A stretch of 17,118 bases of DNA, taken from assembly GCA_937907025.1 (NCBI GenBank), contig CALESJ010000012.1:1-17118 (forward strand), in the 5' to 3' direction. The DNA comes from an uncultured Faecalibacterium sp. (GTDB lineage Bacteria > Bacillota > Clostridia > Oscillospirales > Ruminococcaceae). Of the stretch, positions 6,503-12,710 are shown piece after piece. Positions within the stretch are counted from its first letter, which is position 1; the number at the start of each line of letters is the position of its first letter. The position numbers and the translations under genes were made by a program. A model generated the notes under the pieces. The model had not been told where the DNA came from, ran no database searches, and saw only the letters and a list, made by a program, of their open reading frames with translations.

Positions 6503-6544
6503 CGCCGCTCCCGCGCCGGGCCCCGTGCCCACCCGGGAGCGGCG
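6503..6544. other. 11-bp perfect inverted repeat between divergent promoters
   Basis: CGCCGCTCCCG (6503-6513) and CGGGAGCGGCG (6534-6544) are exact inverted copies with a 20-nt GC-rich middle. The repeat fills the space between the -35 boxes of the two divergent promoters (6494-6499 and 6546-6551). It may be an operator for both, or an insulating hairpin; there is no T-run on either side. Confidence 0.6.
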
Positions 6545-6545
6545 A

Positions 6546-6574
6546 TTGTATTTTATGGCCAAACATGGTAGAAT
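6546..6574 (+). promoter_or_regulatory. Promoter of the polysaccharide operon
   Basis: TTGTAT (6546-6551), 17-bp spacer, TAGAAT (6569-6574). It gives a leader of about 65 nt before the first gene at 6646. This is the only clear promoter for the ten following genes apart from one internal candidate near 16469. Confidence 0.72.
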
Positions 6575-6645
6575 AAACACTATGATTGGCGGACTGTACT
6601 CTTTTACCAATGTGAGCCGCCTCCAACAGGAAGGATACAGATTTT

Positions 6646-7527
6646 ATGGCTGAACATCATCCCCAGTCCCCGGCTGTGCCGGAAGAAGGCTGGACCACCA
6701 TTATACGCCCCCGCACCGGCTGGTTCGACATCGACCTGGCCGAACTCTGGCGCTACCGCGACCTGACCCTCATGTTCGTCAAGCGCAACTTCACCGTGCT
6801 GTACAAGCAGACCGTGCTGGGCCCCGCCTGGATCATCCTCAACCCCCTCATCACCACCGTTCTGTTCAATGTGGTCTTCGGCGGGCTGGCAGGGCTTTCC
6901 ACCGACGGCTCCCCCTCGTTCCTCTTCTACATGGCGGGCAACACGGTGTGGACCTTCTTTGCCAGCTGCATCAACAACACCGCCAACACCTTTGTGGCCA
7001 ACAGCCAGGTGTTCGGCAAGGTGTATTTCCCACGCCTGACCACACCCATCAGCCAGGCGCTGACCAGCCTTATCAACTTCTTTATCCAGTTCATCATGTA
7101 TGCCTTGTTCTGGGTGGGCTTTGCCCTCACAGGGGCCGAGATGCACCTGACCCCCTGGCTGGCGGCGCTGCCTCTGGTCATTGTGGAAGTCATGCTGCTG
7201 GGCCTGGGCGTGGGCATCATTGTGTCCAGCCTGACCACCAAATACCGGGACCTGGCCATCGCGGTGGGCTTCGGCGTGCAGCTGTGGATGTATGTGTCCC
7301 CGGTGGTGTACCCCCTGTCCAGCCTGAGCGAAAGCCCCCGTCTGCGGGCGCTGATGATGCTCAACCCCATGACCGCCCCCATCGAGGTCTTCCGCATGGG
7401 CACCCTGGGCACCGGCACTGTTTCGGTGGGCGGGCTGGTGTACAGCGTGGTGTTCACCCTGGCGGCGCTGGCGCTGGGGATCGTGCTGTTCAGCCGCATT
7501 GAAAAAACCTTTATGGATACGGTGTAA
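6646..7527 (+). CDS. wzm: Polysaccharide ABC exporter permease (Wzm/TagG type)
   Basis: The 293-aa integral membrane protein is an ABC-2 type permease that, with the ATPase encoded next, exports undecaprenyl-linked polysaccharide across the membrane. The N-terminus shows the usual amphipathic interface region, DLAELWRYRDLTLMFVKRNF, then KQTVLGPAWIILNPL leading into the first membrane helix. Further hydrophobic helices follow at about residues 56-80, 100-118, 140-165, 177-203, 210-228 and 262-282. The segment LTTKYRDL before the helix at 210 is typical of the family. Length is normal. The ribosome site AGGAAGG lies 11 nt before the ATG, rather far. The stop TAA overlaps the next gene's AGGAGG. 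Teichoic-acid, capsule and O-antigen exporters share this fold; the following sugar genes favour a complex cell-wall glycan. Confidence 0.92.
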   Translation: MAEHHPQSPAVPEEGWTTIIRPRTGWFDIDLAELWRYRDLTLMFVKRNFTVLYKQTVLGPAWIILNPLITTVLFNVVFGGLAGLSTDGSPSFLFYMAGNTVWTFFASCINNTANTFVANSQVFGKVYFPRLTTPISQALTSLINFFIQFIMYALFWVGFALTGAEMHLTPWLAALPLVIVEVMLLGLGVGIIVSSLTTKYRDLAIAVGFGVQLWMYVSPVVYPLSSLSESPRLRALMMLNPMTAPIEVFRMGTLGTGTVSVGGLVYSVVFTLAALALGIVLFSRIEKTFMDTV

Positions 7528-7539
7528 GGAGGATACCCC

Positions 7540-8832
7540 ATGGCACAGGCAAGTGAAAAGCGCCCGGTCATTCAGGTATCGGGCCTGAAAAAACAGTACA
7601 AGCTGGGCCAGATCGGCGGCGGCACCCTCACCCACGATCTGCAGAGCTGGTGGGCGCGCGTGCGCGGCAAGGAGGACCCCAACACCGTCATCGGCACCGA
7701 CAGCCGCCTGTTCGGCCAGACCTTCATGGCGCTGAACGGGGTGGATCTGACCGTCTACCAGGGGGAAGCCCTGGGCATCATCGGCCGCAACGGCGCCGGC
7801 AAGAGCACCCTTCTGAAAATTCTGTCCCGCATCACCGCCCCCACCGAAGGCGAGATTCGCCTGCGGGGCCGGGTGGCCAGCATGCTGGAAGTGGGCACCG
7901 GTTTCAACAACGAGATGACCGGCCGGGAAAACATCTATATGAACGGCGCGATTCTGGGCATGACCAAGGCCGAAGTGGACGCCAAGCTGGACCAGATCAT
8001 CGAATTTTCCGAGTGCGGGGAGTTCATCGACACCCCGGTCAAGCGGTATTCCAGCGGCATGTTCGTCAAGCTGGCCTTCGCGGTGGCTGCCCACCTGGAC
8101 AGCGAGATCATGGTCATGGACGAGGTTCTGGCCGTGGGCGATATGAAGTTCCAGCAGAAATGCCTGGGCAAAATGTCCGACGTGGCCGGGCAGGAAGGCC
8201 GCACGGTCCTCTACGTCAGCCACAACATGTCCACCATCCGGCAGCTGTGCACCCGGTGCGTGGTGCTGGACAAGGGCAAGGTCATCTTTGACGGGGACGT
8301 GGAACAGGCCATCGCCGTGTATATGGAAACCACCGATGTGAACGTGGTCCACTACGACCTGACCCATGTGTCCCGCATGACCGGCAGCGCCGGCAAGCGG
8401 CTGCGGCTGGAAACCCTGGACTTTGTGGACAAGGAATCCAGCGTGTTTGCGGACAACGAAAAGGTGCGGGTGCGCATCACCTGGCGGGTGGCGGAACCCT
8501 TCTCCGGCGTGAACATGAAGCTGAACCTGCATTTCCGGGATTCCACCCCCGTGGGCATCACCCACCCGGTGGACCTGGGTCCCGCTGTGCCCGGCAAGCT
8601 CTACACCACCGAATTCACCTTTGACCCCTCCCTGCTGGGCGAGGGCCAGTATTTCTTCTATATCGATGTGTTCGACGGGTCCCTGGCCCAGGCTGTCTGC
8701 CTGGACAAACCGGTGACCGAGTTCGCCTTTGAGGTGACCAACGCCGACCTGTCCATGCCCGAATGGGCGTCCGGCTGGGGCCGTATCCACTTCCCGCCGG
8801 TCCAGGTGGTGGAAACCACCGCGGAGGCGTAA
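7540..8832 (+). CDS. wzt: Polysaccharide ABC exporter ATPase with C-terminal glycan-binding domain (Wzt)
   Basis: The 430-aa protein pairs with the permease just upstream (12-bp gap, AGGAGG). The ATPase domain carries Walker A GRNGAGKST (82-90), the degenerate signature YSSGM (170-174) usual for polysaccharide exporters, Walker B IMVMDEVLAVGD (190-201) and the switch histidine in YVSHN (H227). An insertion at about 24-60 before Walker A is common in this family. From about residue 265 to 425 comes an extra beta-rich domain (VRVRITWRVAEPF, FDPSLLGEGQYFFYIDVF) that matches the Wzt C-terminal domain. In studied Gram-negative systems that domain binds the modified end of the finished glycan and licenses its export. 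A transporter with this domain implies that the glycan carries a specific terminal or repeating residue. The cytosolic face is the site of action. Confidence 0.93.
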   Translation: MAQASEKRPVIQVSGLKKQYKLGQIGGGTLTHDLQSWWARVRGKEDPNTVIGTDSRLFGQTFMALNGVDLTVYQGEALGIIGRNGAGKSTLLKILSRITAPTEGEIRLRGRVASMLEVGTGFNNEMTGRENIYMNGAILGMTKAEVDAKLDQIIEFSECGEFIDTPVKRYSSGMFVKLAFAVAAHLDSEIMVMDEVLAVGDMKFQQKCLGKMSDVAGQEGRTVLYVSHNMSTIRQLCTRCVVLDKGKVIFDGDVEQAIAVYMETTDVNVVHYDLTHVSRMTGSAGKRLRLETLDFVDKESSVFADNEKVRVRITWRVAEPFSGVNMKLNLHFRDSTPVGITHPVDLGPAVPGKLYTTEFTFDPSLLGEGQYFFYIDVFDGSLAQAVCLDKPVTEFAFEVTNADLSMPEWASGWGRIHFPPVQVVETTAEA

Positions 8833-8835
8833 GGA

Positions 8836-9819
8836 ATGGCCAAGCCTGATTTGTACATCTGCCACACCGCTTACCACCTGCTCCTTGCCCTGGTGCGCGC
8901 TTTGCGGGCCGGGGGCGGGCAGGCCGCCTGGCTCAGTGAGCAGATCCCCGGCGCCGACGCCCTGGCGGCTTCCGGCAAGCTGGACGGCGCCTTTAAAGAG
9001 GTGGCCGTGCTCCACGAATCCCGATGGCCGGGTGTTGTGACCGGGCCCCTGGGGCACTATCGCAACCGCCGGGCCTATGAAAAGGCCGGGGTGGGGCCTA
9101 AGCTGGACAAGAACGCCTACGGCACCATCCGCATCAGCAACGACTGGAGCGTGGCCGGGCGGTATCTCCAGGATTGCAATGCCGGATATACCCTGTGTGA
9201 GGACACGGTGGGCGGCACCCTGGACACCGACCAGCACCTTTTGACCGAACAGCGGGCCGCCCCGGATTTTGCCCGCCGCCCCTACCTGTACTGGGGGGAC
9301 AGCCCGGCCTGCGCGGCCGTGGAGAGCGAGGACCCGGACCAGTGCAACCTCTTTCCCCGGGAAAAGCTGTGTAAATTCAGCGCCCGGGCCATGCTGGCCA
9401 ACCTGACGGGGGAAGAAAAGGCCGCGGTGCGCCGGGTGTTTGTGTCCCGGCCGCTGCCCGAGGACCCGGCGGTGTACGCCGAGGCCACCCTGCTGCTGCC
9501 CCGCAGCTTTGTGCAGGACGGGCTGATGGACCAGGCCGAACAGGATGCCATCTTTAAAGCTGTGGCCGCCAAATACACCGAAGGTCCCCTGTTCATCAAG
9601 ACCCATCCCCGGGACGACACCGACTACACGGCTTTGTTCCCGCAGGCCACCGTGCTGGAGCGCACCATGCCCAGCGAGGTGCTGAACTTCTGCCTGCCCG
9701 GCAAATTCCGCCGGGCCGTCACAGTGCAGAGCTGGGTGCTGCGGGGCTTTACCGCTGCCGAGGAAAACATCTTCCTTTCTCTGGACGAAGCCAGAGCGCT
9801 TGTGTCCAAAACTGAATAA
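8836..9819 (+). CDS. Putative GT52/polysialyltransferase-like glycosyltransferase
   Basis: The 327-aa protein starts 3 bp after the ATPase stop, using GGAGG at the end of that gene. It begins YICHTAYHLLLAL (7-19), the hallmark start of GT52 and polysialyltransferase-type enzymes. It also has YTLCEDTVGG (118-127) at the place of the acidic family motif, FIKTHPRDDTDY (253-264) matching the conserved K-x-HPRD, PSEVLNF (279-285), and TVQSWVLRGF near the end. In known members these His and acidic residues bind and act on CMP-activated sialic acid, with a GT-B fold. No membrane segment is seen. Its place directly before a CMP-sugar synthetase suggests it uses that CMP-sugar. Family membership is from motif memory, moderate; the donor is inference. 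Confidence 0.65.
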   Translation: MAKPDLYICHTAYHLLLALVRALRAGGGQAAWLSEQIPGADALAASGKLDGAFKEVAVLHESRWPGVVTGPLGHYRNRRAYEKAGVGPKLDKNAYGTIRISNDWSVAGRYLQDCNAGYTLCEDTVGGTLDTDQHLLTEQRAAPDFARRPYLYWGDSPACAAVESEDPDQCNLFPREKLCKFSARAMLANLTGEEKAAVRRVFVSRPLPEDPAVYAEATLLLPRSFVQDGLMDQAEQDAIFKAVAAKYTEGPLFIKTHPRDDTDYTALFPQATVLERTMPSEVLNFCLPGKFRRAVTVQSWVLRGFTAAEENIFLSLDEARALVSKTE

Positions 9820-9838
9820 ACGAAAGGTCGCGTTTTAC

Positions 9839-10576
9839 ATGAAAACCGTTGCCGTCATTCCCGCCCGCTACCAGAGCTCCCGCATGCCGGGCAAGCCTCT
9901 GGCCGATATTCTGGGCAAGCCCATGATCTGGTGGGTATACAACGAAGCCAAAAAGTGCGCTGCCCTGGCCGATGTGGTCATTGCCACCGACGACGAGCGC
10001 ATCGAGGCCGCCTGCAAGACCTACGGCATGAACTGCCTGATGACCAGCCCCGACCACGACACCCCCACCGGGCGCATCTGGGAGGTTTCCACCAAGCTGG
10101 AAGCCGACCTGTACCTGCAGGTCATGGGGGATGAACCCCTCATCAACGTGAAGGCCTTCGACCTGATTCTGCCCCGGGAGCTGCCCGCCGACCCCTACTA
10201 TGTGGCGGTGCTCACCAACGTGATGACCCACCCGGCGGATGTGGTGGACTTTTCCAACCAGAAGGTGGTCACCAACGCCGCCCGGGAAATTCTGATGATC
10301 TCCCGCAGCCCCATCCCGTACCCCAAAGGAACCCTGGATTTTGAGTACGAGAAGGTCACCGGCATCCAGCTGTACAGCCGCCAGGCCCTGCAGTTCTACC
10401 ACGACACCCCCAAGTCCGCCCTGGAACTGGCGGAGGAAAACGATATGATGCGCTTTATCGAGAACGGGCACAAGGTGCACGCCATCAAGAGCCCGTACAA
10501 GACGGTGAGCGTAGACACCCCCAAGGACCTGGACCTGGTCCGCCGCACTTTGTCCGAAACCAACCCTGACCAATAA
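9839..10576 (+). CDS. KdsB-family CMP-ulosonic acid synthetase (cytidylyltransferase)
   Basis: The 245-aa enzyme is of normal KdsB length. Such enzymes join CTP and a 2-keto-3-deoxy sugar acid to give CMP-sugar in the cytosol. VIPARYQSSRMPGKPL (6-21) is the CTP-binding loop; SRSPIPYP (155-162) and SVDTPKDLDLVR (224-235) are family segments. Several sites that are near-invariant in true KdsB differ: HxSGTDR is HDTPTGR (73-79), VQGDEP is VMGDEP (95-100), KHIGI is KVTGI (172-176), and the Gln of the LEQLR helix is Met (MMRFIE). This points to a different acceptor sugar acid, so the symbol kdsB is withheld. The ATG at 9839 is used because the family N-terminus begins there; an in-frame ATG 13 codons earlier overlaps the previous gene. 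The site GAAAGG is weak. Confidence 0.85.
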   Translation: MKTVAVIPARYQSSRMPGKPLADILGKPMIWWVYNEAKKCAALADVVIATDDERIEAACKTYGMNCLMTSPDHDTPTGRIWEVSTKLEADLYLQVMGDEPLINVKAFDLILPRELPADPYYVAVLTNVMTHPADVVDFSNQKVVTNAAREILMISRSPIPYPKGTLDFEYEKVTGIQLYSRQALQFYHDTPKSALELAEENDMMRFIENGHKVHAIKSPYKTVSVDTPKDLDLVRRTLSETNPDQ

Positions 10577-10595
10577 AAACAACGAGGTACCTGTT

Positions 10596-12170
10596 ATGGC
10601 AAACACCAAACTGCTGGACTGCACCCTGCGCGACGGCGGGTATGTGAACAACTGGCGCTGGGGCTTTTCCGCCGCCCGTGACATCATTGCCACCCTGACC
10701 CGCGCCGGTGTGGACATCGTGGAAGTGGGCTTTTTGCGCAATGTGGACCAGTACGACCCCGACGTGACCGTCTGCCGCACCATTGAACAGCTCAACCGCC
10801 TGCTGCCCGAGCATACCGGCCACACCATGTACTCCGGCATGGCCATGCGCTCCAACTACGATATTTCCCAGCTTTCCCCCTACGAGGGCCACGGCATCGA
10901 GATGATCCGCATCACCGCCCACGACTACGACATCCGGGAAGGCATGGACTTTGCCCGGGAGGTCAAGGCCCGGGGCTACAAGCTGTCCATCAACCCCATC
11001 AACATCATGGGCTATGCAGACAAGGACATTCTGTGGATTCTGGACCAGGTGAACGCCATCCATCCGTACCAGTTCTCCATCGTGGATACCTTCGGCAGCA
11101 TGCGCCGCCGGGACCTGGAACGCATCGTCAGCCTGGTGGACCACAATCTGGACCCGGATATCCGGGTGGGGCTGCACCTGCACGAGAACATGGCCCTGAG
11201 CTTCTGCCTGGCCCAGGAATTCCTGGACAAGCACCTGCTGCGGGACACCACCGTGGACGCCAGCCTGCTGGGCATGGGCCGCATCCCCGGCAACCTGCCC
11301 ATTGAGCTGGTGGCCGACTATATGAACGAAAACCTGGGCATGGGCTACGACATCGATGAGCTCATGGACGCCATCCAGGACCACATCGCCCCCCTGAAAG
11401 GGGAAACCCAGTGGGGCTACACCCCGGCGTATTTCCTCTCGGCCCGGTACAACCTGCACCGCAACTACGCCGAGCATTTCCTGGGAAAAGGCGATCTGAC
11501 CAACCGGGATATCAACCACATCCTGGCCGGTCTGGACCGCAGCAAGGCCACCGTCTTTGACGCCGCCTATGCCGACGGCCTGTACCGGGAATACCAGAGC
11601 CGCCGCATCGACGATGCCGCCGCCCTGGACACCCTGCACACCGCCCTTTCGGGCAAGACGGTGCTGGTGCTGGCCCCCGGCGCCTCTCTGGGCACCCCCG
11701 AAGGCCGGGCCGCAGCGGGGGAGGCCGGGGCGGATGTGGTCATTTCGGCCAACTTCTGCCCGGAGTTCTGCACCCCGGATTATGCTTTCTTCTCCTCCAG
11801 CAAGCGGTATGATAAGATCGACGCCGCCAGCCTGCCCTGCCCGGCGGTGCTCACCAGCAACCTGCGCACCGACAACCCGCTGACGGTGAATTATGACCGC
11901 CTGTGCGCCGCCGATGCCCCGGCGGGCAACAGCGTGCTCATGCTGCTGCGCCTGCTGCGGCTGTGCGGGGCTTCCAAGGCACTGCTGGCCGGTGCCGACG
12001 GCTACCGGGAAGGCGAAAATGCCTACGCCGAGGGCCGTCTGCACACCCACACCGACCGTGGCGCCGCCTACAACGCCCAGGTGGCCGCAGCGCTGCGGGC
12101 CATCCAGGCCGGGGGACTGCCCGTTGAATTTGTGACCCCCAGCGAGTACGCCAAACTGATGAACGCCTGA
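10596..12170 (+). CDS. DRE-TIM pyruvate-aldolase-like protein fused to C-terminal Rossmann-like domain
   Basis: The 524-aa protein has two parts. Residues 1 to about 335 form an HMGL-like DRE-TIM barrel: LDCTLRDGGY (7-16) with R12 and metal ligand D13, VEVGFL (42-47), VDTFGS (163-168), HLHEN (194-198) with two metal-binding His, and GMGRIPGN (226-233). This matches the 4-hydroxy-2-oxovalerate aldolase branch, which joins pyruvate enolate to an aldehyde. Residues about 350-524 begin TVLVLAPGASL (355-365), then VISANF (382-387), DYAFF, LLAGADGY (463-470) and LHTHTD, an order that recalls DUF115/MptE-like and GT42-like Rossmann proteins; the match is tentative. GAGGT precedes the ATG. Its place between a CMP-sugar synthetase and a KdsC-like phosphatase suggests it makes the ulosonic acid. 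Product and the role of the second domain are unknown. Confidence 0.8.
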   Translation: MANTKLLDCTLRDGGYVNNWRWGFSAARDIIATLTRAGVDIVEVGFLRNVDQYDPDVTVCRTIEQLNRLLPEHTGHTMYSGMAMRSNYDISQLSPYEGHGIEMIRITAHDYDIREGMDFAREVKARGYKLSINPINIMGYADKDILWILDQVNAIHPYQFSIVDTFGSMRRRDLERIVSLVDHNLDPDIRVGLHLHENMALSFCLAQEFLDKHLLRDTTVDASLLGMGRIPGNLPIELVADYMNENLGMGYDIDELMDAIQDHIAPLKGETQWGYTPAYFLSARYNLHRNYAEHFLGKGDLTNRDINHILAGLDRSKATVFDAAYADGLYREYQSRRIDDAAALDTLHTALSGKTVLVLAPGASLGTPEGRAAAGEAGADVVISANFCPEFCTPDYAFFSSSKRYDKIDAASLPCPAVLTSNLRTDNPLTVNYDRLCAADAPAGNSVLMLLRLLRLCGASKALLAGADGYREGENAYAEGRLHTHTDRGAAYNAQVAAALRAIQAGGLPVEFVTPSEYAKLMNA

Positions 12171-12185
12171 ACCGGAGAAAATACC

Positions 12186-12710
12186 ATGATCGAACTGCTG
12201 GTGCTGGACGTGGACGGGACCATGACCGACGGCGGCGTGTACTATGACGCCACCGGCAACGAACTGAAAAAATTTGCCATCAAGGACGGGGCGGGCATTG
12301 TGGCCGCCCGGGCCGCCGGGGTGCGGGTGATGATCTGCACCGGGCGGGAATGTGAGGCGGTGCGCCGCCGTGCTGCCGACCTGCACATTGACTATGTGTT
12401 CCAGAACGTGAAGGACAAGGCTGCTTTCCTGCGGGACTTCCTGGCGGAACAGCATCTTTCCCGGGAACAGGTGGCCTACTGCGGCGACGACTGGAACGAC
12501 CTGCCTGCCATGGCCCTGTGCGGCTTTGTGGCCTGCCCCGCCGATGCGGCGACCGCTGTGGCTGCCCGGGCCGACTATGTGGGCACCAAAAAAGGCGGCG
12601 AAGGCGCCGTGCGGGAAGCCATCGAGGTATTCCTGCGCCGGGAAGGCCGCCTGGACGAAGCCCTGCACCGGGCTTTCGGCATTGAAACGAAAAGGGAGAA
12701 CCCTGTATGA
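12186..12710 (+). CDS. KdsC-family HAD phosphatase (ulosonate-phosphate phosphatase-like)
   Basis: The 174-aa protein is a C0-type HAD hydrolase of the KdsC/YrbI group, which remove the phosphate from 3-deoxy-ulosonic acid phosphates and act as tetramers. Motif I is LDVDGTMTDG (7-16) with nucleophile D8 and D10. Motif II is ICTGRE (T52), motif III lysine is in VKDK (K76/K78), and motif IV is YCGDDWNDLPAM (98-109) with the metal-binding acids. The tail GGEGAVREAIE is typical of KdsC. The length matches the family. It starts 15 bp after the aldolase fusion with CGGAGA upstream, and its stop overlaps the next gene's ATG (ATGA), indicating coupled translation. The substrate is probably the phosphorylated product of the upstream aldolase; that is inference. 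Confidence 0.88.
   Translation: MIELLVLDVDGTMTDGGVYYDATGNELKKFAIKDGAGIVAARAAGVRVMICTGRECEAVRRRAADLHIDYVFQNVKDKAAFLRDFLAEQHLSREQVAYCGDDWNDLPAMALCGFVACPADAATAVAARADYVGTKKGGEGAVREAIEVFLRREGRLDEALHRAFGIETKRENPV

Noticed and set aside
6585..6621. Mutually exclusive 5-bp pairings (ATTGG/CCAAT and GGCGG/CCGCC) in the operon leader, as an attenuator or riboswitch.
   Set aside because: The stems are too short, there is no terminator hairpin with T-run before the start codon, and no known aptamer pattern is visible.
6604..9606. Minus-strand open frame of 1000 codons opposite the ABC exporter genes.
   Set aside because: Its composition (His, Gly, Gln, Val rich) is typical of third-position GC shadowing; the plus strand has complete Wzm/Wzt motifs.
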